Positions 1 to 9,051 of a DNA stretch of 64,000 bases are shown piece by piece; the first letter of the stretch is position 1; every line of letters starts with the position of its first letter. Where the stretch lies: assembly GCA_045612185.1 (NCBI GenBank), contig JAZKYO010000030.1, positions 194,180 to 258,179 on the forward strand, in the 5' to 3' direction. The notes under the pieces were generated by a model. The model worked only from the letters and a program-made list of their open reading frames with translations. It was not told where the DNA came from and searched no databases. The translations under genes were made by a program, and so were the position numbers. This DNA is from RGIG8775 sp045612185. GTDB taxonomy: Bacteria; Bacillota; Clostridia; Oscillospirales; CAG-272.

Positions 1-482
1 CCTTTTTTCAAGTGTATTGAAAGCCCCTGGTCCGGGTCATCGTAATCCATATCGGACGGAACCGACAGCTCTACTCCGCCAAGAAGATTTACCGCATCCT
101 TAATAAGTCTTGTATCAAATGAAATATATCCGTCCACCTCAAGTCCGATCGCTTTACCAAGCAACTCACAGATCTTATCCTCACCGAGTATCCGCGGTGC
201 GCCGTTAATCTTTTTGTAGCTATTCTCACCGAGAAAAACGTAGGTATCTCTCGGAATCTGATACGCTGTAAGAGATTTTTCTTCGGAATTCACCGAGGCA
301 AGAATCATTACGTCGGCAAGCCCCGAGGTATTATCTCTGCCAAGCAAAAGTATATTTTTAGTTTTTGACCCGTCGGCAAAGACGGTAATCGGTTCTTCCC
401 CGACAGCAACAGCGTTCGGGAGAATTACAAGCAGAGCGGCACACACAAACAACGCGACTTTTCTCGCGGCAGACTTCAACAT
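1..482 (-). CDS. LCP (LytR-CpsA-Psr) family protein, C-terminus cut by window edge
   Basis: I translated this by hand from the ATG at 482; the frame stays open for 160 codons to the left edge, so the C-terminus is missing. Residues 1-27 form a secretion signal or membrane anchor with K/R then a hydrophobic stretch. The LCP core follows: NILLLGRDN, then SGLADVMILASVN, IPRDTYV, KKINGAPRILGEDK, GYISFDTRLIKDAVNLLGGV and a start of the acidic loop DMDYDDPDQG. LCP enzymes attach teichoic-acid-like or other glycopolymers to peptidoglycan outside the membrane. An LCP gene directly after yqeK is a known Clostridia arrangement and is seen here with a 15-base gap. The Arg usually found just before the conserved Asp in 'RxD' reads as Leu-Ala-Asp here, so catalytic competence is not certain. 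Confidence 0.85.
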   Translation of the reverse strand, partial: MLKSAARKVALFVCAALLVILPNAVAVGEEPITVFADGSKTKNILLLGRDNTSGLADVMILASVNSEEKSLTAYQIPRDTYVFLGENSYKKINGAPRILGEDKICELLGKAIGLEVDGYISFDTRLIKDAVNLLGGVELSVPSDMDYDDPDQGLSIHLKK

Positions 483-497
483 AAAACACCTCTTGGT

Positions 498-1136
498 TCA
501 GTTGACCTCCCCGCAAAGTGAGATTATCAGCGCGTTTCTGGCTTTGAAGGTATCTTCGTGCACGATGCAATTTTCGGCTATAAGGTTAGCCACAGTCATA
601 TCAAATGAGGTAACAAGCGTTTTCGCAAGGTGAGTTTCGCGCTCGCTTTCACTCATTTTTTCAGGATGCGCGTCCCAGAAAATATGGCGCAGCTTTACGC
701 AATCCTCAAACTTACGCGACTCGTCTATATAGTCGGCAAGGTACACTATTTTTTCCATAAGCGTCATTTCGGCGTTTCCCGTGGTATGCCATCTGACTGC
801 CGAAATCACTTCATCATCGGCAAATTCGGGATACCTTGCGGGAATAAGCATCGCCGCGGTTCTCGCGTGAAAGGTCTTTGGTGTTAGAATGTCTTGCTTT
901 GTAATTATTATACCAAATTCGCGGCAAATTTGCATCTGCGTTTCGGTCGTATACTCTTTTGTAATATCGTGCAAGAGAGCCGCCACACGCAAAAGATCTA
1001 TTTTTTGAGGTAAGTAAATTTCACCTATTCTCGCCGCCATTTTTTCAACCTCGGCGGTATGAAAAAATCTTTTTTCCGACATGGTGTCGGAGATCGTTTT
1101 ACGCAACGAGGTTATCTGTTCTTCGCTGAATTTCAT
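498..1136 (-). CDS. yqeK: YqeK-type HD-domain diadenosine tetraphosphatase
   Basis: This 212-residue protein is the normal length for YqeK, the HD-superfamily enzyme that hydrolyses Ap4A symmetrically to ADP. The metal ligands are visible: H26 in FFHTAEVE, H56-D57 in ALLHDITK, H90 in FHARTAAM, H117 in VRWHTTG, and D135 in YLADYID. It lies 5 bases after the nadD stop, in the conserved yhbY-nadD-yqeK-LCP order. The pairing with nadD is usual and suggests joint control of adenine-nucleotide by-products. The ribosome-binding site in front of the ATG is weak, so translation is probably coupled to nadD. Confidence 0.92.
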   Translation of the reverse strand: MKFSEEQITSLRKTISDTMSEKRFFHTAEVEKMAARIGEIYLPQKIDLLRVAALLHDITKEYTTETQMQICREFGIIITKQDILTPKTFHARTAAMLIPARYPEFADDEVISAVRWHTTGNAEMTLMEKIVYLADYIDESRKFEDCVKLRHIFWDAHPEKMSESERETHLAKTLVTSFDMTVANLIAENCIVHEDTFKARNALIISLCGEVN

Positions 1137-1141
1137 ATTGA

Positions 1142-1762
1142 TTACTTATACAAATTGTTTTCAAGAATGTATTTTTCAACCGCGGGCGGGACCAATCCGC
1201 TTATGCTTTGTCCTGCTTTCACGGCATCCCGAACCTGCGAGGAGCTTATACTTACAGGCTCGCCCACAAGCTTTCTGAACATTTTTCCGCTTTCGTTAAA
1301 ATACTTTGTAAGCTTATTGACTATCATAGAATCAAGCATTGCGTCCTTTTCCCTTCTCATATAGACGGGATAACAAAGGTCAAGTATCTCGCGGTACTTA
1401 TACCAACGGTCAAATGAAAGCACCATATCCGTGCCGCAGAACAAAAGCAATCTTCTGCCAGGAGCTGAAAGCTCTTTTACGGTATCCACGGTATAGCTTT
1501 TCCCGCCGCGCTCAATTTCCATTTCCGAAATCACCACGCCGTCAATGTCCTTAAAGGCAAGGCGGCACATCTCAACGCGGTGTTTTGGGTCGTTATCGAA
1601 ATCAACCGTTTTATGAGGCGGAATGGCGGTAGGGATAACGAACAGATAGTCCAACCGCATTTGCTCCATAAAAAGCTTTGCGGCGGCAATGTGACCGTTA
1701 TGAACAGGGGCAAACGTACCGCCGAATATGCCTACTCTGGTATCGGGTATCTGCTCAGTCAT
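1142..1762 (-). CDS. nadD: nicotinate-nucleotide adenylyltransferase
   Basis: A 206-residue nucleotidyltransferase of the NadD family, which joins ATP to nicotinate mononucleotide to give deamido-NAD in the cytoplasm. The N-terminal signature GIFGGTFAPVHNGH (residues 11-24) carries the two nucleotide-binding His residues; the usual GGTFDPIH has Ala in place of Asp. FVIPTAIPPHK follows, and ISSSQVR near residue 175 is the ISSTxxR-type motif. It sits 1 base after yhbY and 5 bases before yqeK. The Asp-to-Ala change in the first motif is a mild deviation and also occurs among Clostridia homologues as far as I recall. Confidence 0.92.
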   Translation of the reverse strand: MTEQIPDTRVGIFGGTFAPVHNGHIAAAKLFMEQMRLDYLFVIPTAIPPHKTVDFDNDPKHRVEMCRLAFKDIDGVVISEMEIERGGKSYTVDTVKELSAPGRRLLLFCGTDMVLSFDRWYKYREILDLCYPVYMRREKDAMLDSMIVNKLTKYFNESGKMFRKLVGEPVSISSSQVRDAVKAGQSISGLVPPAVEKYILENNLYK

Positions 1763-1763
1763 A

Positions 1764-2051
1764 TCAAAGCTCGATTTTCTTGTGCTTTACCGACTCTCTG
1801 TAAAGCACTATTTTTCTGCCGAGAACGGCAACTACGTCAGCGCCCGTTGTCTCGGCAAGCGTATCGGCGGCGCTTCTTGCGGTTTCCTCAGAGTTTTCAA
1901 GCACCGAAAGCTTGATAAGCTCCTTAGCCTCAAGGGCGTCGTCCACTGTTTTTACAAGGTTATCACCGATTCCACCCTTGCCTATCTGCATAATGGTTGG
2001 CAGATTTACGGCAAGCGAGCGGAGATAGGCTCTCTGTTTAGATGTTATCAT
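1764..2051 (-). CDS. yhbY: YhbY-type CRM-domain ribosome assembly RNA-binding protein
   Basis: A 95-residue protein consisting only of a CRM (CRS1-YhbY) RNA-binding domain. The GxxG loop is IGKGGIG at residues 23-29, and the N-terminus (TSKQRAYLRSLA) and the later LIKLSVLENS and VVAVLGRKIVLYR strands are typical. YhbY binds pre-50S particles and helps their maturation. The start ATG has AAGGAAT in front. The gene precedes nadD with a 1-base gap; in many Firmicutes it stands between obgE or yqeH and nadD, whereas here rdgB is upstream. Confidence 0.9.
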   Translation of the reverse strand: MITSKQRAYLRSLAVNLPTIMQIGKGGIGDNLVKTVDDALEAKELIKLSVLENSEETARSAADTLAETTGADVVAVLGRKIVLYRESVKHKKIEL

Positions 2052-2061
2052 TTTTTATTCC

Positions 2062-2655
2062 TTACTCAGTTATTATTTCTTTAAGCTTGCGGGCAAACGC
2101 CTCTACGGCAAGTCCGCGGTGACTTATTGAATTCTTTTCCTCAGCGCTCAGGTCCGCAAAGGTTTTTTCAAGCGGAGGATAGTAGAATATGGGGTCGTAT
2201 CCGAAGCCGCCATTTCCGCTGGCATTTTCGGTTATCACTCCCTCTGCTCTTCCCTCAACCGAAAACTCTCTTCCGTCGGGAAGCACGCAGGCTATGGTGC
2301 AAACAAACGCCGCGCTTTTGTCCTCTTTATCAGTCAAAACCTTAAGGAGCTTGGCGTTATTTGCGGCGTCGTCTCCGTGAGTGCCCGCATATCTTGCGGA
2401 ATAAATTCCCGGCGCTCCGTCAAGGGCGTATACGCAAAGTCCCGAATCGTCACCGACGCTTATTTTACCCGAAGTCGCGGCGGCTCTCGCTTTTATAAAA
2501 GCGTTTTCCTCAAATGTCAAGCCGTCCTCCTCAATATCGCCCTCAAATCCAACATCGTCAAGTGACAAAAGCTTAACGCCGTCTATGAATTTTGAAAGCA
2601 GTGCTTCAAGCTCGGATATTTTATGCTTATTTCTTGATGCTATAACTATTTCCAT
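2062..2655 (-). CDS. rdgB: XTP/dITP diphosphatase (RdgB/HAM1)
   Basis: A 197-residue house-cleaning pyrophosphatase that removes XTP, dITP and ITP from the nucleotide pool. Family motifs visible are ASRNKHK at residues 6-12, GDDSGL at 68-73 containing the catalytic Asp, GAPGIYSARYAG at 80-91, GGFGYDPIF near 150, and SHRGLA near the C-terminus. Length and motif order match the family. It follows ftsY by 6 bases and precedes yhbY by 10, so it is probably part of the long smc-ftsY transcript. Confidence 0.93.
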   Translation of the reverse strand: MEIVIASRNKHKISELEALLSKFIDGVKLLSLDDVGFEGDIEEDGLTFEENAFIKARAAATSGKISVGDDSGLCVYALDGAPGIYSARYAGTHGDDAANNAKLLKVLTDKEDKSAAFVCTIACVLPDGREFSVEGRAEGVITENASGNGGFGYDPIFYYPPLEKTFADLSAEEKNSISHRGLAVEAFARKLKEIITE

Positions 2656-2661
2656 AATCTC

Positions 2662-3567
2662 TCACTCAAACAACGCGCTTACGAATTCATCGCAATCAAA
2701 CTCTTTCATATCGTCTATCTTCTCGCCCACGCCGATAAACTTTACGGGAATATCAAGCTCACGCTTTATCGATATAACGATACCGCCCTTGGCTGTGCCG
2801 TCAAGCTTATTGAGAACGAGACCCGTAATCTCGGCAGCGTTTTTAAACTCCTTAGCCTGAAGGATAGCGTTCTGACCTGTGGTCGCGTCAAGCACGAGAA
2901 GGTTTTCTCTGCTTGCGCCCGGAAGCTCGCGGTCTATAACACGGTTTATCTTTTCAAGCTCATTCATAAGATTCTTCTTATTATGGAGTCTGCCTGCCGT
3001 ATCTATTACAAGAACGTCCGCGCCCTTATTTTTAGCGTAATTTGCCGCGTCAAAGACGACTGCCGCGGGGTCGCTTCCCTCGTTTTGTCTGACGAGTTCG
3101 ACTCCCGAACGCTCGCACCAAACCGCAAGCTGGTCAATAGCCGCCGCGCGGAAGGTATCCGCCGCCGCTACCACAACCTTTTTGCCCTGCGATTTGAGAA
3201 TATTGGTTATTTTACCGATAGACGTGGTTTTTCCCGCTCCGTTTACACCGATAACAAGAATTACCGAAGGCTTGGTTTCAAGCACAAGGGGCGCGCCCTC
3301 TCCTATCATTCCGCCGAGAATTGATTTCAGCGCGATTATAACGTCCTCTTTTTCCTTAAGTCTGCCGTCTTTTATACGCTCTCTCAGCTCCTCGATGATT
3401 TCCTCGGTTGCGCCGACTCCGACGTCCGCGGAAATAAGAAGCTCCTCAAGCTCCTCAAGCATGTCCTCGTCAACCTTAACGAATGCTTTGAGTATATTTT
3501 CTACTTGTCCGAAGATAGCGTTTTTTGTTTTCAGCAAGCCTGCTTTAAGCTTATCCAAAAAGCCCAT
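2662..3567 (-). CDS. ftsY: signal recognition particle receptor FtsY
   Basis: A 301-residue SRP-type GTPase, the short form without the long acidic A-domain, which docks ribosome-nascent chain-SRP complexes at the membrane. Residues 1-95 are the helical N domain. The G domain shows GVNGAGKTT (G1, 107-115), DTFRAAA (near 141), DTAGRLHN (G3), and LNKLDGTAKGG (G4). The start ATG (preceded by AAAGGAGAAGAG) lies inside the 3' end of smc, a 17-base overlap implying translational coupling. Order rnc-smc-ftsY is classic for Firmicutes, with ffh usually next; ffh is absent and rdgB follows instead. Confidence 0.96.
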   Translation of the reverse strand: MGFLDKLKAGLLKTKNAIFGQVENILKAFVKVDEDMLEELEELLISADVGVGATEEIIEELRERIKDGRLKEKEDVIIALKSILGGMIGEGAPLVLETKPSVILVIGVNGAGKTTSIGKITNILKSQGKKVVVAAADTFRAAAIDQLAVWCERSGVELVRQNEGSDPAAVVFDAANYAKNKGADVLVIDTAGRLHNKKNLMNELEKINRVIDRELPGASRENLLVLDATTGQNAILQAKEFKNAAEITGLVLNKLDGTAKGGIVISIKRELDIPVKFIGVGEKIDDMKEFDCDEFVSALFE

Positions 3568-6500
3568 CCCACTCTTCTCCTTTCTTCTTGGCTATATCGT
3601 CCACGTCGAGCCCCAGCACCTTTGAGATACCGTGCTCGGGCATGGTTACACCGTAAAGGCGTGTTGCCGCTTCCATAGTTCCGCGGCGGTGTGTAATGAT
3701 AACGAACTGTGTTCCGCGGGAATAACGTTTAATATATTCCGAGAATCTCGCTACGTTGACCTCATCCAGCGCCGCCTCAATCTCGTCGAAGATACAGAAG
3801 GGTGTGGGGTTAGTCTGAAGGATAGCGAACAACAGCGCAATAGCAACAAAGGATTGCTCTCCGCCCGAAAGTTGCATAAGGCTCTTGATCTTCTTTCCGG
3901 GGGGATTAGCGATGATCTCTATACCGCTGGTAAGCACGTCATCGGGGTCGGTAAGCACGATCTGCGCGTTTCCACCGCCGAACAGCTCGGAAAAGGTTTT
4001 TCCGAAGTTTTCGTTTATCTTGTTGAATACGTCTACAAACGCCGTGCGCATCTCGCCCTCGAGCGAAGTGATAATCTTTACAAGCTCGGCACGCGAATCT
4101 GTCAGATCTTTTATCTGACCCGCCATATAATCGTATCTTTCCTTAACCTCTTTGTACTTATTCACCGCATCAAGGTCAACGTTACCTATTGCGCGTAACT
4201 TATTACGGCACTCAACCTGCTTTGCGGCAGTTGCGGAACGAGTCGCCTGAGTAATTGGTGGATATCCCAACGCTACTGCCTCGGCTCTGGTCATTTCGTA
4301 ATCGTCCCAAAGCTTTGTAGCAAGCTTATCCTGCTCTGCTCTGAGCGCATTAAGCCTATTTTCGTTTTTGGTATTTTCTCTGAATATATTGTCCTTATCG
4401 GACTGCTTTTCGCGAAGCTTGACATTAAGCGCGCCAATCTTTTTCTCAAACTCGAAGTTATCCGCCTCAAGCGCGGCGCGTTTTTCGGTAAGTTCTTCAA
4501 GCAGCTTTTCGCCTCGCGCAAGAGCCTCGCGGTTATCCTTCTGCGACTGCTCAAATGCCTCTATCTGCGCCTTATAGCCCTCAATTTTTGCCATTTGCGC
4601 AGCGATATTTTCTCTCAGAGCAGCCATATTATCATTGTTTGAGCCGAGGAAGGTGCGCTCGGTTTCGATGTCCTTCTCGGTTTCACTTATCTTGATATAG
4701 AGTTCTGTCAGCGACTCCGCAAGCTTTTCTTCTTCTTCAATCAGCTCTCCGCGTTCAATATCCTTTGCGGTTCTGAACTCACCGACCTCAGCTATTGCCT
4801 CCTCAAGCTCCTTGGCTCTCGCCGCAAGCATTTCAGCCTCTTCCTCATACCTCATCTTCTGCTCGACAACGTTGCCGTAGTCAAGTCTGAGCTTATCGGC
4901 GAGGGTATTATTGGCTTCAAGCTTCGCTTTGAGTTGTTCGAGGATGGAGCTTTCGCCGCTTCTCATAACCTCAAGTATACGGCGCTTGTCCTCAAGCGCC
5001 TCTATTTCTTCCTCAATTTCGCTTATGCTCTTATCAAGCGAGTCAAGCTTTGCGGAAAGCTCCTTCATCTCGGAGTCAAGCTTGGCAATTTCTTCTTCAA
5101 GGCGTTTGATTTCTCCGTTTCTGGAAAGTATACCGCTGCGGCTCTTGACAGATCCGCCGGTAAACGAACCGCCCACTTGAATCTGCTGACCGTCAAGCGT
5201 AACCACCTTTACTCTGTACTTGAGCGCCTTTGCCATTTTGGTGGCGTTATCAATATTGTCAAAGACCACCGTTCTTCCAAGCAAGGAAGAAACGATATTT
5301 GAAAATTTGGAGTCGCAGTCCACAAGCTTGTCCGCATAGGAAATAAAGCCGTCAAACTTCTTAGCCTCTTCCATCTCGTGTGTAACGCTCTGAGGCTGCA
5401 TTGAGGTAAGGGGGAAGAAGGTTGCACGTCCCGCCTCGGCACGTTTAAGCGCGAACATAGCGTTTTTGGCGGTTTCCTCGTCCTCAACAACGATGTGCTG
5501 AAGATTAGCCGCAAGCGCGGTTTCGATAGCTGTTACGTACCTGTCCTCTACGTTTATAACCTTTGAAAACGGTCCGTAAATAGTGCCGCAGGTATTTCCG
5601 TGTTTATCGGTAATTTTACCCTCAGCGTAGGCTTTCATAACGTATCTTACGCTGTTACTGTAACCCTCAAACTGTTCTTCCATCGCACGGAAGGTCTCGA
5701 TTCTCTGGTTAGCGGTATCGCGCTTAAGTCTTAAGTCGTTAGCCTTTTCGTCAATTTCGTCACGCTCAGTATATTTTGCCTCAAGCACTGAATTTTTGCC
5801 CTTGACGTCGGCGTCAATCTCGGCAAACTTAGCGTCGTAATCTCCAAGTGTACGCTCGGACTTAGCAATGCGTTCGCCAAGCTCCTGCGCGATTTTTTCG
5901 TACTTTTCAATTTCCTCAAGCGTATAGCTGTTCTTACCGTCATCAGCCTCTTTCGCGCTGTCGATTACCGAAAGACGAACCCTGATATCGTTTGCCTCTT
6001 TTTCATAATTTCTGATGTCAGCAAGAGCATCTGAAAGTTGAAAATCCAAGGTTTCAACAAGCTTTTTTATCTCAGCCTGACGCGCAAGATTATCGTCGTA
6101 CGCTTTCTTTTGAGCAGCGTGCTTTTCTTCAAGCTCGTTTATCTTCGCCTGTCTTTCAGCCACACCCGCCTCCTCGCGCTCAATTGAACGCTCGTAGGAC
6201 TTTATAAGCTCACTTGCTCCCAAAAGCATTTCATTAGTGTGCTGAATGTTGGTTTGCGAGACCATATACTCGCTTTCGAGTGTGTGGTTTATTTTAGTCT
6301 GCTCGTTTATCTGTGTAAGAAGTCTGTCAGACTCAAATCTATTCTTCTGAGAGGTCTCAAAAATTCTGTCTCTCTGCGCCTCAATTGTCTCTATTGCCTC
6401 GGTAACGGTATTAAGGCTGAAGCTTGATTCGTTATAAAGCTTCTCAGCCTCAGCAATCTCGGTTCTGAGTTTATCGGTATCAAAAAGCCAAAGCTGAACG

Positions 6501-7183
6501 TCAACCTGCTTTTTTGTGTTAAGCAGCTCAATGGCGCGGGAAGCCTTTTCGGCTTCTTTTTCAAGAGGCGCGACCTGTGCCGAAATTTCAACGAAAATAT
6601 CGTTGATACGGGTCATATTGTCCTCGACTTCGCCAAGCTTACGCTCGGTCTCGGTCTTTTTATGTCTGTACTTAGCTATACCCGAGGCATCCTCAAAGAT
6701 ACTTCTTCTTTCGTCACTTTTTCTGGATATAATTTCGGCTATCTTACCCTGTCCGATGATAGAGTAGCCGTCTCGTCCGATACCCGTATTCATAAACAGC
6801 TCATAGATATCGCGAAGGCGCACCGACTGGCGGTTTATGTAATACTCACTGTCACCCGAACGGTAGTAACGTCTTGTTACCGTAACCTCGTCATAGGGGC
6901 AGTCAAGACGGGAATCGGGGTCACGGTTGTCAAAGGTAACCGAAACCTCAGCATATCCCATCTGCTTACGGCTTTCCGATCCGCCAAAAATTATGTCCTC
7001 CATTTTTGTTCCGCGTATGTTCTTTGTAGAGAGTTCACCGAGAACCCATCTCATAGCGTCTGAGATGTTGGATTTACCGCTTCCGTTAGGACCGACTATA
7101 ACCGTCGCGCCCGACTCGAAATTAAGCTTGGTTTTATCGGGGAAGGATTTAAAGCCCTGGAGCTCAAGAGATTTAAGATACAA
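3551..7183 (-). CDS. smc: chromosome segregation ATPase SMC
   Basis: A 1210-residue full-length SMC, the core of the condensin complex with ScpA and ScpB, which are not in this window. The N-terminal head carries Walker A GPNGSGKS (31-38). Long coiled coils flank a hinge at about 505-680 (GYSNSVRYVMKAY, GTIYGPFSKVI, GGSFTGGSV). The C-terminal head has the ABC signature LSGGEQ (about 1105) and Walker B CIFDEIEAALD (about 1130). The gene starts 48 bases after the radical SAM gene ends and overlaps ftsY. Everything expected is intact. Confidence 0.97.
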   Translation of the reverse strand: MYLKSLELQGFKSFPDKTKLNFESGATVIVGPNGSGKSNISDAMRWVLGELSTKNIRGTKMEDIIFGGSESRKQMGYAEVSVTFDNRDPDSRLDCPYDEVTVTRRYYRSGDSEYYINRQSVRLRDIYELFMNTGIGRDGYSIIGQGKIAEIISRKSDERRSIFEDASGIAKYRHKKTETERKLGEVEDNMTRINDIFVEISAQVAPLEKEAEKASRAIELLNTKKQVDVQLWLFDTDKLRTEIAEAEKLYNESSFSLNTVTEAIETIEAQRDRIFETSQKNRFESDRLLTQINEQTKINHTLESEYMVSQTNIQHTNEMLLGASELIKSYERSIEREEAGVAERQAKINELEEKHAAQKKAYDDNLARQAEIKKLVETLDFQLSDALADIRNYEKEANDIRVRLSVIDSAKEADDGKNSYTLEEIEKYEKIAQELGERIAKSERTLGDYDAKFAEIDADVKGKNSVLEAKYTERDEIDEKANDLRLKRDTANQRIETFRAMEEQFEGYSNSVRYVMKAYAEGKITDKHGNTCGTIYGPFSKVINVEDRYVTAIETALAANLQHIVVEDEETAKNAMFALKRAEAGRATFFPLTSMQPQSVTHEMEEAKKFDGFISYADKLVDCDSKFSNIVSSLLGRTVVFDNIDNATKMAKALKYRVKVVTLDGQQIQVGGSFTGGSVKSRSGILSRNGEIKRLEEEIAKLDSEMKELSAKLDSLDKSISEIEEEIEALEDKRRILEVMRSGESSILEQLKAKLEANNTLADKLRLDYGNVVEQKMRYEEEAEMLAARAKELEEAIAEVGEFRTAKDIERGELIEEEEKLAESLTELYIKISETEKDIETERTFLGSNNDNMAALRENIAAQMAKIEGYKAQIEAFEQSQKDNREALARGEKLLEELTEKRAALEADNFEFEKKIGALNVKLREKQSDKDNIFRENTKNENRLNALRAEQDKLATKLWDDYEMTRAEAVALGYPPITQATRSATAAKQVECRNKLRAIGNVDLDAVNKYKEVKERYDYMAGQIKDLTDSRAELVKIITSLEGEMRTAFVDVFNKINENFGKTFSELFGGGNAQIVLTDPDDVLTSGIEIIANPPGKKIKSLMQLSGGEQSFVAIALLFAILQTNPTPFCIFDEIEAALDEVNVARFSEYIKRYSRGTQFVIITHRRGTMEAATRLYGVTMPEHGISKVLGLDVDDIAKKKGEEWDGLFG

Positions 7184-7231
7184 GGGGATACCTCCTTTTC
7201 ACTGTTTTGAATATATTCTGAAACAAGTCTG

Positions 7232-8248
7232 TTATTCGATAATATCAATCATTATATTATAACTCAAAATTGAATTTTTTTCAAGGACTTTTATGCTTAA
7301 AGGCGAATATTTTTTGCAAATTCTCTCAATATTTTTCTTTTTTTGCCCAACCGCCTTTGAGGTTGAACCTTTTGAGACGTAAAACACCGTTTTTTTGCCT
7401 TCTATTCCGCCAATTTTTTCTATTTCCTCGCACATTTTATCATAGAAAACCTCGCCCATGGCAAGCTCACCAATAGCGCTGTGGTTAGCACCTCCGAAAA
7501 CGCTTTCCGGAGAGGACAGATTATCCGACGCACAGAGTCCCACGCGTATGCACTCTACGCTGTTAGCATCGAAAATTTTAAGCAATTCCTTGGTTCTCAT
7601 TACTGCTTCGTCAGTATCTATGGGGGTATATTTCCCCGCTTTCGCCATTTCGCAAAGCTCGGTATCAAAAAACACCACGGTAGGATAAATTCTCACGGCA
7701 TCAACGCCCAATTCGCACAGAAGATTTGCTGTATATTTTTCTCTTTCGGAATCAGATTCGGGAAGTCCCACCATCATTTGCCCTACAAGGTCAAAACCAT
7801 ATTTTTTAACAAGTCTGCAAGCCTTTGCGCCTTGCTCTGAGTTATGTCCTCTTTTGGTAGCTTCAAGCACTTTATCGGACATACTCTGAAGTCCAAGCTC
7901 CACTGTTTTTACGCCGTAGCGAGAAAGCAGAGTAAGTATTTCATCGTTTATATAGTCCGGGCGGGTAGAAAGCCTTATGCGCTTCACCTTTCCCATATCG
8001 ATATATTTCTGCGCGGTATCGAGCAGATATATCATAAGCTCCCTGTCAATTCCCGTAAAAGATCCGCCGAAAAAAGCAATCTCGGTATCACAGTCCTCGG
8101 TAACTGTGGTAAGCGCTTCTTTTATTTCTCGGCCAACGCTTTTGCGGTCAAACTCAAGCTTGCCCGAAATTGACCTTTGATTACAGAAAACACAGTTGTT
8201 CGGACACCCCAAATGAGGGATAAAAACAGGTATATTTACGTGTCTCAT
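7232..8248 (-). CDS. Elp3-like radical SAM protein of the rnc-smc interval
   Basis: A 338-residue radical SAM protein. I start it at the ATG at 8248, 5-6 bases after GAGG, rather than the GTG two codons upstream. The Fe-S motif is C15-x3-C19-x2-C22 (LGCPNNCVFCNQ), followed by FFGGSFTGID and GLQSMSD, which place it with the Elp3/YhcC-like elongator-type radical SAM family but without an acetyltransferase domain. Genes of this type sit between rnc and smc in many Clostridia, and the reaction there is not established to my knowledge; tRNA or rRNA modification is a reasonable inference from Elp3. The C-terminal 60 residues are Lys-rich. Confidence 0.88.
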   Translation of the reverse strand: MRHVNIPVFIPHLGCPNNCVFCNQRSISGKLEFDRKSVGREIKEALTTVTEDCDTEIAFFGGSFTGIDRELMIYLLDTAQKYIDMGKVKRIRLSTRPDYINDEILTLLSRYGVKTVELGLQSMSDKVLEATKRGHNSEQGAKACRLVKKYGFDLVGQMMVGLPESDSEREKYTANLLCELGVDAVRIYPTVVFFDTELCEMAKAGKYTPIDTDEAVMRTKELLKIFDANSVECIRVGLCASDNLSSPESVFGGANHSAIGELAMGEVFYDKMCEEIEKIGGIEGKKTVFYVSKGSTSKAVGQKKKNIERICKKYSPLSIKVLEKNSILSYNIMIDIIE

Positions 8249-8257
8249 TTTCACCTC

Positions 8258-8292
8258 TAAAAAGCCAAAAGGGGAAGCCTTCAGGATTCCCC
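8258..8292 (-). terminator. weak intrinsic terminator or processing hairpin after rnc
   Basis: On the minus strand a GGGGAAxCC stem with a TGAA loop pairs with GGxTTCCCC (8271-8292, one mismatch) and is followed by TTTTGGCTTTTT. It lies in the 50-base gap between the rnc stop and the radical SAM start, so it could reduce read-through into radical SAM-smc-ftsY. Confidence 0.5.
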
Positions 8293-8299
8293 GTATTGA

Positions 8300-9010
8300 T
8301 CAGATCTCCCCGAAAAGCTCAAGCGCCTGCTTAGCGGCATTCTGCTCGGCTTCTCTCTTGGAGCGTCCCTTTCCGTGACCTATTACGTTTGAGTTGAGTT
8401 TTGCCTCCACCTCAAAAACCTTCATATGGTCGGGGCCGCTTTCGCCAACCACCGCGTACTCCAAAAAATCACCCTCGGTTTGCTGAACAAACTGCTGAAG
8501 CGCGGTTTTATAGTCGGTGGTATTTCTGCCTTCGCTGGCAATTTCGCCTATCTCGTTTTTGACAAACGGCAAAAGGAAGCGTGCAACCGTTTCTTTATCG
8601 TTTCCCGAATCAAGATATATTGCCGCAAGCAGCGCCTCAAAGGCATCCGCGGTTATAGACGGTCGGTTTCTTCCGTTGTTTTTCTCCTCGCCGTGACCGA
8701 GATACAGATACTCTCCAAGCTCTATTTGCGCGGCGTATTTAGACAGCGCCTTTTCGCACACAAGCTCTGCTCTGAGCTTGGTAAGCTCTCCCTCGGGCAA
8801 GTATTTGTTTTTGATAAACAAGTACTCACTTACAATAATCGAAAGGACAGAATCCCCAAGAAACTCAAGTCGTTCGTTGCAGTTGATCGATATTTTCTTA
8901 GCTCTCAGCTCGTTTGAATAAGACGAGTGGGTAAGCGCCGTGCGTATCAACTCGGGATTCTTGAATCTGTATTCTATTTTTTCCTCAAGAAGTGTAGTTT
9001 CTCTGGGCAT
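8300..9010 (-). CDS. rnc: ribonuclease III
   Basis: A 236-residue double-strand-specific endoribonuclease that matures rRNA and processes structured mRNAs. The catalytic signature NERLEFLGDSVL is at residues 45-56, and the second acidic cluster TADAFEALLAAIYLD is near 120-135. A double-stranded RNA-binding domain fills about 163-232 (DYKTALQQF, GKGRSKREAEQNAAKQAL). AAAAGGATTAAATT precedes the ATG. It follows plsX after 41 bases. The acpP gene, often placed between plsX and rnc in Firmicutes, is absent. Confidence 0.96.
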   Translation of the reverse strand: MPRETTLLEEKIEYRFKNPELIRTALTHSSYSNELRAKKISINCNERLEFLGDSVLSIIVSEYLFIKNKYLPEGELTKLRAELVCEKALSKYAAQIELGEYLYLGHGEEKNNGRNRPSITADAFEALLAAIYLDSGNDKETVARFLLPFVKNEIGEIASEGRNTTDYKTALQQFVQQTEGDFLEYAVVGESGPDHMKVFEVEAKLNSNVIGHGKGRSKREAEQNAAKQALELFGEI

Positions 9011-9051
9011 AATTTAATCCTTTTCTTAATTTTTGTTGTTTTTTCCGTATG

